The notes: a model not told the origin generated them from the letters alone. 47,219 nt of DNA from a virus (IMGVR_UViG_3300033144_008054:1-47219), one strand, 5' to 3'; shown: positions 1 through 9,070, counted from the first letter of the stretch. Made by a program: numbers and translations.

Positions 1-114
1 TATCTTTTATCAAGGAAGTAAAGATAGATATATCACTACTCCACCATCTTTAGGTGATTTTGTTTTAATTATTTTTACAAAAGAAAGTAAAGAAATCTTT
101 AATACAAATGATAA
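1..114. repeat. Terminal direct repeat, left copy
   Basis: The first 114 bases are identical to the last 114 (47106-47219). The spike reading frame continues without a break across the joint. This is the overlap of a circular assembly, as expected from a circularly permuted or circular phage genome, and need not be a physical terminal repeat. Confidence 0.95.
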
Positions 115-436
115 AGAACAAATCAATCAAGAGGGAACATTTAGTATAAATAATTGTTTAGCTCTTTATGGATTTAGAAATAAAGATAATGCTATTGAGA
201 AAGTAGAATCGGATTATCTTGTTATCAACTCAGATAAAATTAAAATTAAAAATAATAAAAATGATGAGATAATAGATTTATTGACTAAAATAAATGATAA
301 TTTATTTAATGTAGTTAGAGAATTAAATACATCTTTTACTACTCAAGTTGGTAGTGTAATACAAGGGCGAACAACTTATAATCAAGCCCAAATTAATATT
401 GAAAAATTTAATAATCTTTTAAAGGGATTTAAATAA
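2..436 (+). CDS. Baseplate spike protein (gp138/Mu gp45-like), C-terminal part
   Basis: This is the second part of the gene that begins at 46903. Joined across the circular ends it encodes 212 residues. The first codons here include a PPSLGDFVLIIF stretch, typical of the OB-fold N-terminal domain of gp138/Mu gp45-type puncturing spikes, which form the membrane-piercing tip under the tail tube. The C-terminal half is polar, with Asn- and Lys-rich segments. The stop overlaps the next start by one base (TAATG), so the gene is translationally coupled to the wedge gene. The family call rests on that motif plus position between hub and wedge. Confidence 0.75.
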   Translation: MFYQGSKDRYITTPPSLGDFVLIIFTKESKEIFNTNDKEQINQEGTFSINNCLALYGFRNKDNAIEKVESDYLVINSDKIKIKNNKNDEIIDLLTKINDNLFNVVRELNTSFTTQVGSVIQGRTTYNQAQINIEKFNNLLKGFK

Positions 437-807
437 TGCCTGTTGATTTAAAATTAAAAACTATATCAAATGGAAGGTTTGATATAGATGATGAATTTAT
501 TATTATAGATGGATTAAAATCATTTCACCAAGCTGTATTTAATGTAGTTAATACAAAAATAGGTGAATATAAATACAATATTAACTCAGGGATGGATTAT
601 GATAAACTAATTAGTGTTTCGGAACAAGATATAAATATATTCTATTTAAATTCTTTTATATACAATGGATTAGATGAGATAGCAGAATTTTCAGACTTCA
701 AAGAATTAAAATATAATGTAAGTAATAAGACAATAACAATTAGTTTTAGTGTATTATCAACATTTGGAACTGTAGTTGAAGTTCCACCATTTTCAATTGA
801 GATATAA
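436..807 (+). CDS. Baseplate wedge protein (Mu gp46 / T4 gp25-like)
   Basis: A protein of 123 residues, the usual size of the gp46/gp25 family that anchors the sheath to the baseplate wedge. The middle segment (FHQAVFNVVNTKIGEYKY, then NSGMDYDKL) matches the family pattern in which a short helix is followed by a Gly-Asp or Gly-Met-Asp turn. Spike, gp46-like, J-like and gpI-like genes follow in the order seen in Mu and P2-type tails. Start and upstream stop overlap in TAATG. Confidence 0.75.
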   Translation: MPVDLKLKTISNGRFDIDDEFIIIDGLKSFHQAVFNVVNTKIGEYKYNINSGMDYDKLISVSEQDINIFYLNSFIYNGLDEIAEFSDFKELKYNVSNKTITISFSVLSTFGTVVEVPPFSIEI

Positions 808-808
808 A

Positions 809-2017
809 ATGACTAAAATAGATGGCAGAGGTATTAATACAGATTTTTTTAAAGATATATTTGATCAGATAGATAAAACTGTCCAAGATGCATTTGGAAG
901 ATTAAATAAAAACTCCAGCGGTGTACTAGATGAGTTAAATAAAATACAATCGGATATAATTTTACAATTTCAACAAATCCTATTAGATGTTGTTATTCAA
1001 AATACAATCTCTGGTGCTGTTGATATTAATTTAGACAATATATCCCTATTAAAAGGATTAATTAGAAAGATAGACCAACCATCTACTGTTATATTAACAT
1101 TTACAGGAGACACTGAGGGATTTTTAATACCAATGGGGACTCTGGTAGAAAATAAAGATACACAAGAACAATTCCAGACCAATTATGATGTATCATTAGA
1201 TGATGAATTTACAGCCCAAGTCCAAGCTTCAAGTGTTGATATAGGAGCAATAGAAGCATTGCCAAATACACTTATAATTATTGTAGACCCTCCTGCTGGT
1301 TGGGAGAGCATAATAGTTACCAATCATTCATCAGCTATTTTAGGTTTTTTAACAGAGAGTGATAATACTCTTAGAGTTAGAAGTGAGGCTATATCATCTG
1401 TAAGGAGTATCAATTTAGCTGTATCTCTAGAAGTAGTTTTAAGAACATTAAATGGTGTTAAAAATGCAAAAGTATATGAAAACAAAACAATGGAGATAGA
1501 TATACATGGGTTGCCCCCAAAAAGTTATTCTGCTGTCTTATATGGAGGAATAGCTCAAGACATAGCTTATGCTGTTTATGATGCGAAGCCACCAGGTATA
1601 CCTAACATAGGTGATGAGGAATTTACTATAATAGTCTTAGAAAATAATACTTCAAAAGCTGTATATTTTAATTATGCTGGTGAAACTTTAATTTTTATAA
1701 AAGTTACCATTATAAAAGGAGCTGAGTGGATTGATGATAACCAGCAGATAATACAAAATAGCATCTTAACATATTTTGATGGAGAACAAAATATAGGCAA
1801 TGATGTAATTACTGATAAAATAAATTTACCTATTTTTAATGATTATAATAATAATTTAAAGCCTATTAAAGGTATCACTAAAGCAGATATTTTGATAGGA
1901 TTATCTGACCCTCCTACTAGTAGCGATAATATCCCTATAAATTTTAAAAATATAGCTATTACAAATTTAACCTCAATAGAAGTAATACCTCAAGACCCTG
2001 CAGTGGAGGAAAGTTAA
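809..2017 (+). CDS. Baseplate J-like protein (Mu gp47 / T4 gp6-like)
   Basis: A protein of 402 residues from the ATG at 809, directly after the wedge stop. The in-frame ATG at 776 would overlap the wedge gene by 32 bases and adds residues unlike the family. The segment GFLTESDNTLRVRSEAI, followed by a stretch about naming and pairing (LNGVKNAKVYEN), is characteristic of Baseplate_J proteins, which build the wedge ring. Its neighbours (gp46-like before, gpI-like after) agree. Confidence 0.85.
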   Translation: MTKIDGRGINTDFFKDIFDQIDKTVQDAFGRLNKNSSGVLDELNKIQSDIILQFQQILLDVVIQNTISGAVDINLDNISLLKGLIRKIDQPSTVILTFTGDTEGFLIPMGTLVENKDTQEQFQTNYDVSLDDEFTAQVQASSVDIGAIEALPNTLIIIVDPPAGWESIIVTNHSSAILGFLTESDNTLRVRSEAISSVRSINLAVSLEVVLRTLNGVKNAKVYENKTMEIDIHGLPPKSYSAVLYGGIAQDIAYAVYDAKPPGIPNIGDEEFTIIVLENNTSKAVYFNYAGETLIFIKVTIIKGAEWIDDNQQIIQNSILTYFDGEQNIGNDVITDKINLPIFNDYNNNLKPIKGITKADILIGLSDPPTSSDNIPINFKNIAITNLTSIEVIPQDPAVEES

Positions 2018-2019
2018 TA

Positions 2020-2703
2020 ATGATATATGAAAATTTAGAGGAGTTGGCATATACTAAATTAAGTTATAAATTCCGAGAGGGAGATAATATCAAAAAAATA
2101 CTTAATCTTAGAGTTAAATTCTTTAATGATATTCAAACTGCTTTATATGTAATTGAAAAATTAAAATCAATAGCAGACTCATCTGGTGATGCCTTAGATG
2201 AAATAGGTATCTTTCTAGGATTTCCAAGACCTACTATAAAAGCTATTGAGGGTGATTTTATGGAATATAAGGTAGGTGCAGTAGAGGGAAAACCATATTA
2301 TGTTACTGGACAAGAAGATTATGCTCCATATTTATTTGATGAAGATATTAATGTTAGAAAATTAACAGATGTTGAATATAGGACTTTTTTATATGTATTT
2401 GCTATGTTAAATACATTTAAAGGAACTGAAGATAATTATTTAAAATTATTTAAGATTATTTTTGATTATCCAATAGTAATACAAGATAATCCAGCTGAAC
2501 TAGCAGCTGCTATTATAACTGTAGGTGGAAATCCCAACACAGTGCAGGATAATTTAATAAAAAGTTTATCAAATATAATAGAACCATTAGGCATAAGATT
2601 TACTTATGTATTTGAGAAAATAGTATTTACTTATTCATCAAATGAATTATTATTATTAGGATCTGCTTATGATAGAGATATTCCATATAGAAGTACAGAA
2701 TAA
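2020..2703 (+). CDS. Tail protein I-like baseplate protein (Mu gp48 / DUF2612 type)
   Basis: A protein of 227 residues, two bases after the J-like gene. Its N-terminal part (LDEIGIFLGFPRP, then DVEYRTFLYVFAMLNTFKGTEDNYLKL) resembles the DUF2612/DUF2313 proteins that link the baseplate wedge to the tail fibres. The FPRP and LTDVEYR elements are family-like. The fibre gene that follows fits this job. Confidence 0.7.
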   Translation: MIYENLEELAYTKLSYKFREGDNIKKILNLRVKFFNDIQTALYVIEKLKSIADSSGDALDEIGIFLGFPRPTIKAIEGDFMEYKVGAVEGKPYYVTGQEDYAPYLFDEDINVRKLTDVEYRTFLYVFAMLNTFKGTEDNYLKLFKIIFDYPIVIQDNPAELAAAIITVGGNPNTVQDNLIKSLSNIIEPLGIRFTYVFEKIVFTYSSNELLLLGSAYDRDIPYRSTE

Positions 2704-2712
2704 GGATATAAC

Positions 2713-3477
2713 ATGCCAAACCCACCATTGTTAGAGGGATTATCTATATCAGGAGAGAATGTAGCACCAGATCAATCACTCATTGATTTTGGATACACAT
2801 CTACAAATGCTATACCTCTTGCTAAAAATGTTAATTTTATGATGAACCAATTTTATTCTTACCTCAACTATTTAAAAAGAACTGGAAGATCAGTATGGGA
2901 AGATGATATATTATATTTTGAAAATGATAGAACTATAAGCCCTGTTGATTTTAGAGAATATAAAGCTTTCGCTGATAATCAAGATAAAGAGCCATCTGCT
3001 AATCCTAATTATTGGGAGGATGTACTTTTAAGTTTGATAAAAGATAATACAACTACTACTGATAGAGCTTGGAGCTCATATAAAATAAATAATAAAATAA
3101 CTGCATTAATAAATGATAGTGTAGTATCTACTACTTCAGGATGGAGCTCTCATAAAGTAGAAGATGAAGCATATAGATTTTCTTATAGTTGTATGGGTAT
3201 TTTTGAAAATGGTGGAATACTTAAAATTATAAATAACCCACATAGTGTTTTAAGGGTTACAAGTATTACTTCTCAAGGTAGAGCAACTAGATTACATGGG
3301 TCTGGATTTCAGGAGGGAAATACAGTAGTGACTTGGGCTAGTAGAGATATAGGTTCACAAAGAAATTATACCTATCATATAACTAGTTCCTATGTAGATT
3401 TAACAGCTTCAGATGATAGCATTAGAAATGGTTGCTATATGCTTACAGATATGAGAGACCTTGCTAAGATTTCATAA
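2713..3477 (+). CDS. Short tail fibre or fibre-anchor protein
   Basis: A protein of 254 residues. Its N-terminus (NPPLLEGL, later IPLAKNVNFMMNQFYSYL) is paralogous to the N-terminus of the large fibre at 4058 (NPPLTLFCL, PFSKNVNFIYYETG), so this part probably docks to the baseplate. The middle carries two WSSYK/WSSHK repeats often seen in fibre shafts; the C-terminal 85 residues are Ser/Thr- and Gly-rich and beta-like. Position after the gpI-like gene supports the call. The receptor, if any, is unknown. Confidence 0.6.
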   Translation: MPNPPLLEGLSISGENVAPDQSLIDFGYTSTNAIPLAKNVNFMMNQFYSYLNYLKRTGRSVWEDDILYFENDRTISPVDFREYKAFADNQDKEPSANPNYWEDVLLSLIKDNTTTTDRAWSSYKINNKITALINDSVVSTTSGWSSHKVEDEAYRFSYSCMGIFENGGILKIINNPHSVLRVTSITSQGRATRLHGSGFQEGNTVVTWASRDIGSQRNYTYHITSSYVDLTASDDSIRNGCYMLTDMRDLAKIS

Positions 3478-3486
3478 GGAGACAAA

Positions 3487-3720
3487 ATGCCAATAGAAAA
3501 AGTAAAAGGCGGATATAAATTCGGAGATCAAGGAAAAGTATATAAGAGTGAAAATAAAGCAAAAGAGCAGGGAATGGCGATTGCTTATAGTAAGTATCCA
3601 GAGTCTAAAGTAAAAAGAGAAGAATATATAAAAGAGCATGTAATGCAAGATTATAGTGGTAAAGATATTAAACAAAGATTACAAGATAATAAACAAAGAT
3701 TAAAAAAATGGAAAAATTAA
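3487..3720 (+). CDS. Small Lys-rich phage protein (GYKFGDQGKVYKS motif)
   Basis: A 77-residue, very basic protein preceded by AAGGAGA. Residues 8-34 (GGYKFGDQGKVYKSENKAKEQGMAIAYSK) follow a pattern common at the end of phage head and fibre operons, with Gly-Tyr-Lys, Gly-Lys-Val-Tyr and Lys-Ala-x-x-Gln-Gly. No enzyme motif is visible. It overlaps the thioredoxin-like gene by 13 bases, so the two are probably made together. Confidence 0.6.
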   Translation: MPIEKVKGGYKFGDQGKVYKSENKAKEQGMAIAYSKYPESKVKREEYIKEHVMQDYSGKDIKQRLQDNKQRLKKWKN

Positions 3721-4070
3721 ATAAAAATAATATTAAATTATTAAAAGAGGGAACAGTAGGAATATTAGCTTGGGCGAGATGGAATGAAAAAGCAAATACA
3801 GTACATTCCATAGCAAGTAGAATTTCAAAAGAGTCGCCAGAGAAGATAAGATTTTTTGAAATAGAGACTAAAAATAATCAAGACTTATATATGGAATTAA
3901 GAGTTAAAAGTATACCTACAATAATATTTTTATATAATGGAAAGGAATTTTTAAGACATAGAGGGATGATAGATTATAGAGGATTAAGAGATATTCTTAA
4001 TAGTTTAGATTTAAGGATAAGAGTATTTAAAAAATCTCTTAAGGAAAGGATAAAAGAATGGCAAGAATAA
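3708..4070 (+). CDS. Thioredoxin-fold protein without the CxxC site
   Basis: A 120-residue protein that follows the thioredoxin layout: a beta strand ending in AWARW (residues 21-25), an alpha helix, and a SIPTIIFLYNGKE segment (about 68-80) with the cis-proline at Pro70 and the RHRGM loop after it. At the place of the redox Cys-Gly-Pro-Cys it has Asn26-Glu-Lys-Ala29, so it cannot act as a dithiol oxidoreductase. It has no cysteine at all. It sits between fibre genes and overlaps both neighbours, which suggests a chaperone or structural role in fibre assembly (inference). Confidence 0.65.
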   Translation: MEKLNKNNIKLLKEGTVGILAWARWNEKANTVHSIASRISKESPEKIRFFEIETKNNQDLYMELRVKSIPTIIFLYNGKEFLRHRGMIDYRGLRDILNSLDLRIRVFKKSLKERIKEWQE

Positions 4071-7000
4071 ATCCTCCACTGACTTTATTTTGTTTAAATG
4101 CTGGTAATAGAGTAATTCCAATAGATGAGTTGTTATTAGATGGATACGAAGAGGGAGGTGTTAGCGATCAATATTTAAAGCCTTTTTCTAAAAATGTTAA
4201 CTTTATATATTATGAAACAGGGATAACCAATAAATTTGTTAAAGAAAATACCTATTATGAGTATAATGCAAGTATAACTTATGAAAAGTATGCCACCGTA
4301 GCAGAAGGTGATAATGTTTATATCTCTAAAGAAACAAACAACTCAGGCAATACTCCATCATCTACTCCTACAAAATGGTTCAAAACTCAACCATTCACTT
4401 ATTCTGTCAGGCCACTTGTAAATATCACATCAAGCACTCATACAATTACAGAAGATGAATTTAATAGCCAGACCATATTTGTAGTAAATGTTCCCACTCA
4501 TTGCACTATTAAAATGCCTCTTATTACAAATTTACTTACAAATAGAGAAGTTAGAATTATGAGACAAGGCACAAAGCCTTTTGATTGGATTAATATCGTA
4601 ACCGACAATAGTGGAACAACTATCAATAAGTATACCGATGTAGTAAATTTTTATTATAATGGCACTTTAATAATTGATGATAGAACACAAGATTTAGACA
4701 ATAAGCAAAGCGGAGATTTAATAAATAAAGCTAATTTAATAGCATATAAACACCAAAATTACGAAGTTACCACCGACACCACTATTACAACTAAACAATG
4801 GAATGACAACACCACTTTCAACTTTAAAAACAATGCTACTTTATCTCTTGGCTCTACAATAGATTTGGAGCGATATTCTTTAATCAACTCTATCTTAGAT
4901 TTACTAGATTGGGCTGCATCAAATATAGGCATAACAAGAGACTCCGATGATAATCTTATATTTATAATAAGCAATCCAACATTTACTCATCTAAATTTTG
5001 CCTTAGTGGTTAATAAAAAAGGTGTTGTTATAAATAAAAAATCATTTAATGATATTGCTGGAAATACCGACTATATAACAACAGATATGATTTATGATAA
5101 GGATGAGCAGTCTATTATTTTTACTTCATTTGATAAATCTGCTACACATACACCCAGCTCCATTATAACTAAATATAATATACCCTCAGAGATATTTGTA
5201 TATTCTAGAGCTACTAAATATACTAATGCTGTTGATTTTCCTGCTATTGGAAATGTTTTTAGTATATTAACACCTAATAAAATACTTCAAGCAGGAACAA
5301 TTGATGCTAATACAGGCTTATTCTACAATGTAATAGATAAGGATACCCAAGATATCATTACTTCTAAAAAAATTAATTATATCACCTCACCATATCCTGT
5401 TAATTTTGTAAGAGGAGTTGATTTTCTAGGAGACGGTTTATACATATATTCTCAAGTATCAGATACAACTTTTAGTATTTTAATAATAGATTATTCCACT
5501 AATACATTCTTTTCAGAAAAAATACTAACCTCTAGCAATAATGTTTTGCATTGGGGTTATTCTAAAACAGCTGATGGTACTTATATATGGGCTAATGATG
5601 AGGATAGTAATTGTAAAATATATAATATATCACGAAATGGTTCATCCATTTTAAAACAAATGAAAATAGAAGCAACCATTAATAATTTAGAAGTGCTTTC
5701 ATCAGGAGACATTATTGTATCTGGCTCTATTGCAGGAGATAGTTTCATAGCAAGAATATTGGAAACCTTTCCGACTATAGATTGGAGTTACAAAATTACT
5801 CACGATACTGAGGCAATGAGCTTTAGAAAGATGAGCATTAATAAAGATGATAATATAAACCTAATAGTGTCTATTGGTGCTGGTGATGTAGGAGTAATGA
5901 CTATCAGTCCGTCAGGTAATATAGTATTTGATAACACATACACAAAAACAACAGTACCTCTTACAGGAACTATTACTACTGATAATATCTCCAATGGCTC
6001 AAGTAAAGTCCTTGATGATACTGAGTATACTGATGTACAACCTACATTAGCTTTACACGACATTACTGATAGCACCACATATCAAACAGCACGACAGAGT
6101 GCGGTAGTGTCAGCAAACGATGGGGATAGTATAAAAATATCAGTAGATGATGGAGTTATAGCTTCCATTTATGGATATTACGACAATGAAGAATTTCCTA
6201 AAACAATAACTACCTCCAAACAAAGTGATATTAATTATTTAAATGGCAGGCACATTACCGATAATGTGTCAGGTACCGAAGACACTGATATAGCAATAAA
6301 ATCAGATACAGGTGCTGATGACACAGCTATTATAACATTCCCTTCTACAGAAACAAGAATATACGGCACTACGGGCATAATAGGTAATTGGATAGCAACA
6401 CAATCAGGAGGTGCTACTTTATATAGAGTAGATAGGCTTGTTAGAGGAATTACTAAAAGAATGTTTAAAATAGATGATAATGTTTCCAATGGTTTAGCTG
6501 GTCTCCATAGTCCCGTCACTAAGGAAGTAGTAGATAATATTTATTGGAATGGGGATGTTCTAAGCACAGTAGATTTATCTGTAATATTAAATTTGGGAGG
6601 AGTATTTTATTATTCTATAAACACCGTAGATAACCCGCTAGGTTGGGCTGGGCAATGGCGGTATTTAATCTTTTTCGGAATAGGTTCTAATGGAGAATTG
6701 ACTATAACACCTGAGGGAGAACCTACTGTTACTTTTGATGGGGTATCAGCTTTAAACTACAATGAAATAACAATAGATATTCCGAAAGGATTAGCTACTG
6801 CTGGTGTATTTGTAAATGGTAAAGATACTAATATCCCATTAGCTTTCAAACAAACTTCCACTATAACTGACAGCAGAGTAGTTATTTCATCAGGGACATC
6901 AAGTGGGACTAATAGAGTATTTGAATTCTTTTCAGCAGGTATGACCTCTTATAGTGGGTCATCTACTAAAGTTTTACCTCTTAACATAGGTGATAAAAAA

Positions 7001-7792
7001 GCATTAGAAATATTTATACCATCAGGCAAAAGAGATTACAGTATTATCTCACCTAAATCACCTATTCCTATTACTCAAACAATAGGGAAAACTATGAGGT
7101 TGGTAGCTTCCAACAAGTATGGGATCATAAAAATAAACGATATAGATATAGAAAACCCTAATGTGTTATATAACGGTTTGGCTTCTTTAAGTATTAAAAA
7201 CGATAAAGATGTGCTTGATGCAAAAGGCACACTTAATAGTTTAGAACCTATACCTAATATAGCTTTTAATGTAGTGGATGAAAATAGAACTACAGGAGAG
7301 GCAGGATCATTATTTGCTTCATTTACAGGTATAATAATCACAGGATTTACCGCAGGACAAACTTACGACTTTACTTTAACTCAGGGAGTTTTGGATTTAG
7401 AAAGGACGAAATATCCTTTTTCTGCTCCTAAAGAAAGTATAACTTCTTTAATAGATGTTGGTAATGATGTGCTTGTAGTTAATCCTGTGTTATTACAACC
7501 TCAATCATGGACAATAATATTCTCATATAGGAACAAAGCCTCCAATAATGCGGTAGGTTTGTTTTTTATATTACGAGATACATCGGCTGGTGTAGAACAA
7601 AGAGGACTTATAACTTTACCTCAAGGTTCTACCGATGAGGATAATGTTAAAATTTCCCTACCAACACAAACGACACAAAGTACGATTGATAATGGTCTGC
7701 GAGTGTTTATAATGTCTAGAACTACTGATGCTAACCTTGAGGTTGAGATTACGAACATTATCAGATTAACAGGGGCGGTGAGTCCGTTATAG
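4058..7792 (+). CDS. Large tail fibre / receptor-binding protein
   Basis: At 1244 residues this is the largest protein of the phage. The N-terminal ~60 residues resemble the 2713 fibre and probably attach it to the baseplate. Residues ~300-620 contain repeated blade-like units (GDGLYIYSQ, TADGTYIWAN, SSGDIIVSGS, NKDDNINLIVSIG) that look like a beta-propeller. The rest is Thr/Ser/Gly-rich and beta-like. The coding sequence uses more C-rich codons than its neighbours, as often seen in exchanged host-range regions. It overlaps the thioredoxin-like gene by 13 bases. Confidence 0.7.
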   Translation: MARINPPLTLFCLNAGNRVIPIDELLLDGYEEGGVSDQYLKPFSKNVNFIYYETGITNKFVKENTYYEYNASITYEKYATVAEGDNVYISKETNNSGNTPSSTPTKWFKTQPFTYSVRPLVNITSSTHTITEDEFNSQTIFVVNVPTHCTIKMPLITNLLTNREVRIMRQGTKPFDWINIVTDNSGTTINKYTDVVNFYYNGTLIIDDRTQDLDNKQSGDLINKANLIAYKHQNYEVTTDTTITTKQWNDNTTFNFKNNATLSLGSTIDLERYSLINSILDLLDWAASNIGITRDSDDNLIFIISNPTFTHLNFALVVNKKGVVINKKSFNDIAGNTDYITTDMIYDKDEQSIIFTSFDKSATHTPSSIITKYNIPSEIFVYSRATKYTNAVDFPAIGNVFSILTPNKILQAGTIDANTGLFYNVIDKDTQDIITSKKINYITSPYPVNFVRGVDFLGDGLYIYSQVSDTTFSILIIDYSTNTFFSEKILTSSNNVLHWGYSKTADGTYIWANDEDSNCKIYNISRNGSSILKQMKIEATINNLEVLSSGDIIVSGSIAGDSFIARILETFPTIDWSYKITHDTEAMSFRKMSINKDDNINLIVSIGAGDVGVMTISPSGNIVFDNTYTKTTVPLTGTITTDNISNGSSKVLDDTEYTDVQPTLALHDITDSTTYQTARQSAVVSANDGDSIKISVDDGVIASIYGYYDNEEFPKTITTSKQSDINYLNGRHITDNVSGTEDTDIAIKSDTGADDTAIITFPSTETRIYGTTGIIGNWIATQSGGATLYRVDRLVRGITKRMFKIDDNVSNGLAGLHSPVTKEVVDNIYWNGDVLSTVDLSVILNLGGVFYYSINTVDNPLGWAGQWRYLIFFGIGSNGELTITPEGEPTVTFDGVSALNYNEITIDIPKGLATAGVFVNGKDTNIPLAFKQTSTITDSRVVISSGTSSGTNRVFEFFSAGMTSYSGSSTKVLPLNIGDKKALEIFIPSGKRDYSIISPKSPIPITQTIGKTMRLVASNKYGIIKINDIDIENPNVLYNGLASLSIKNDKDVLDAKGTLNSLEPIPNIAFNVVDENRTTGEAGSLFASFTGIIITGFTAGQTYDFTLTQGVLDLERTKYPFSAPKESITSLIDVGNDVLVVNPVLLQPQSWTIIFSYRNKASNNAVGLFFILRDTSAGVEQRGLITLPQGSTDEDNVKISLPTQTTQSTIDNGLRVFIMSRTTDANLEVEITNIIRLTGAVSPL

Positions 7793-7800
7793 GAGATAAA

Positions 7801-8214
7801 ATGAATGATAAGAAAATAATAGATAGTATTAAAAAGCATGAGGGCTTTAGAGCAAAGATATATAAATGCACTGAGGGATATTGGACTATAGGATATGGTA
7901 CTAACCTTGATGCTGGTATAACTAAAAGCCAAGCCTCTACTTTATTAGAAGATGATTTATATGAGATGGTAGCAAACTTCAAAGGTTTCTATCCTAATTT
8001 TGATAACTTGGATATTAGATATCAAGAATTTTTATCAGAGATGATTTATCAATTAGGCGATGCTGGAGTACTGCATTTTAAGAAAATGTTAGCTGCAATG
8101 GAAAAAGGAGATGATAAAGAAGTTGTTAAACAAATTGATAATAGCAAATGGTATTCGCAAACACCAAACAGAATTGATGATATGATAAAGTTATATTTAG
8201 CAAAAGGTAAGTAA
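7801..8214 (+). CDS. Endolysin, T4-lysozyme-type muramidase (GH24)
   Basis: A 137-residue lysozyme that cuts the MurNAc-GlcNAc bond of peptidoglycan at lysis. The catalytic pattern E-8aa-C-5aa-T is present as Glu14, Cys23 and Thr29 in KHEGF...YKCTEGYWTIGYG. The Asp to Cys change at the second position is found in many GH24 phage lysins and does not by itself mean loss of activity. There is no signal or SAR segment at the N-terminus, so a holin should be needed; membrane proteins follow directly. SD AGGAGATAAA precedes the ATG. Confidence 0.93.
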   Translation: MNDKKIIDSIKKHEGFRAKIYKCTEGYWTIGYGTNLDAGITKSQASTLLEDDLYEMVANFKGFYPNFDNLDIRYQEFLSEMIYQLGDAGVLHFKKMLAAMEKGDDKEVVKQIDNSKWYSQTPNRIDDMIKLYLAKGK

Positions 8215-8325
8215 TAAAATGAGTAAAGGTAAGTAATGTTTTTTATAAATATGTTAGAATGCTCTATACATAATGCTTTTATTCTAAAAAAGGTAAGTAA
8301 TAAAAATTTAAAAGGTAAGTAATAA
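8203..8325 (+). repeat. Four copies of AAAGGTAAGTAAT after the endolysin
   Basis: The string AAAGGTAAGTAAT, or a close form of it, occurs around 8203, 8224, 8290 and 8311. Each copy contains both an SD-like AAAGG and a TAA stop and encodes Lys-Gly-Lys-stop in one frame, the same as the end of the endolysin. Between them are two mini-frames: 8219-8236 (MSKGK) and 8236-8322 (28 residues, also ending KGK). Confidence 0.7.
8236..8322 (+). CDS. Possible 28-residue mini-protein between lysin and holin genes
   Basis: ATG at 8236 overlaps the stop of a 5-codon frame (TAATG). The product (MFFINMLECS...NLKGK) is hydrophobic at the start. It ends with the same repeat that ends the endolysin. It may be only a by-product of the AAAGGTAAGTAAT repeats. 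Confidence 0.25.
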   Translation: MFFINMLECSIHNAFILKKVSNKNLKGK

Positions 8326-8326
8326 T

Positions 8327-8902
8327 ATGAACTTATTAAAGACTGCTGTTAATGTTGTTACCGATGTTGTAAAATCTGCTCTTGGAATAGGAAGTGTCAG
8401 TGATATATTTACAAATGCTATAAAAGATATATTGGGACAAAAAGATGTACCTATATCACAAAAGATAGAACAGGTTAAAAATGAAACTATTAAATTAGTT
8501 AAGACAGAGCAAATTACAGAAGATAAGACTATGATTGCTATACAGAATGTAAAAGGTGTTATACAACAAGCATTCTATAAAAGCGAAACTGATATGTATA
8601 AAGCAATGATGAATGCAGATACAGAGCAACACAAGACTACTACTAAACTCTATACTGATCTCGCAAGAATGTCAGCAGGACTTGGAATAAAGTTTATCTT
8701 TTATACTCGCTCTGGAGGTTTTTGGTGGGCTTGGATATCATCTTTTGCAGTGCTAATTTTATATAGCTATTTAAATCTAAATGATGGATTAACACATCTT
8801 TATATTTCGGGTTGTTTTGCTTATATAGCATTATATGGAGGTGCTAAAACTTGGGAACAACTTAAAGATAAAAGTATAACAATTAAAGATATAAAGAAAT
8901 GA
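8327..8902 (+). CDS. Holin-like membrane protein
   Basis: A 191-residue protein with an amphipathic N-terminal half and two clear membrane segments near the C-terminus (FWWAWISSFAVLILYSYL, then LYISGCFAYIALYGGAKTW), followed by a charged tail. This layout resembles phage and gene-transfer-agent '3TM' holins. Position just after the endolysin supports a part in making the lysis pore. The family assignment is an inference from layout only. The TGA stop overlaps the next ATG. Confidence 0.55.
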   Translation: MNLLKTAVNVVTDVVKSALGIGSVSDIFTNAIKDILGQKDVPISQKIEQVKNETIKLVKTEQITEDKTMIAIQNVKGVIQQAFYKSETDMYKAMMNADTEQHKTTTKLYTDLARMSAGLGIKFIFYTRSGGFWWAWISSFAVLILYSYLNLNDGLTHLYISGCFAYIALYGGAKTWEQLKDKSITIKDIKK

Positions 8903-9057
8903 AATATGAAGAATTTATAGATAAATATTTATCATCTATTAAATTTTGGAATTTCATATTTATAAAGATAAAGTTTGTTTATGATAAAATATGGACACTA
9001 TTATTAGGTGGATTAAGTGTCTATATAATAAATAAAATTATAGAACATTTGAAATAA
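8899..9057 (+). CDS. Small membrane protein, 52 residues
   Basis: ATG at 8899 overlaps the TGA of the holin-like gene (ATGA), and the frame runs to TAA at 9055-9057. The product has a charged start (MKYEEFIDKYL) and a hydrophobic stretch (IWTLLLGGLSVYIINKII) that can span the membrane once. It is likely a lysis accessory protein because of its place. The AAGG at its stop is also the start box of the next gene. Confidence 0.55.
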   Translation: MKYEEFIDKYLSSIKFWNFIFIKIKFVYDKIWTLLLGGLSVYIINKIIEHLK

Positions 9058-9070
9058 AGGATTAGACAAG

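Noticed and set aside
5800-7932. Several 70-100-residue frames antisense to the large fibre and endolysin
   Set aside because: Mirror frames of Thr/Ser-rich coding sequence, without SDs or family signs.
7801-8214. Endolysin inactivated by Asp to Cys at the catalytic site
   Set aside because: E-8-C-5-T is a normal variant in GH24 phage lysins.
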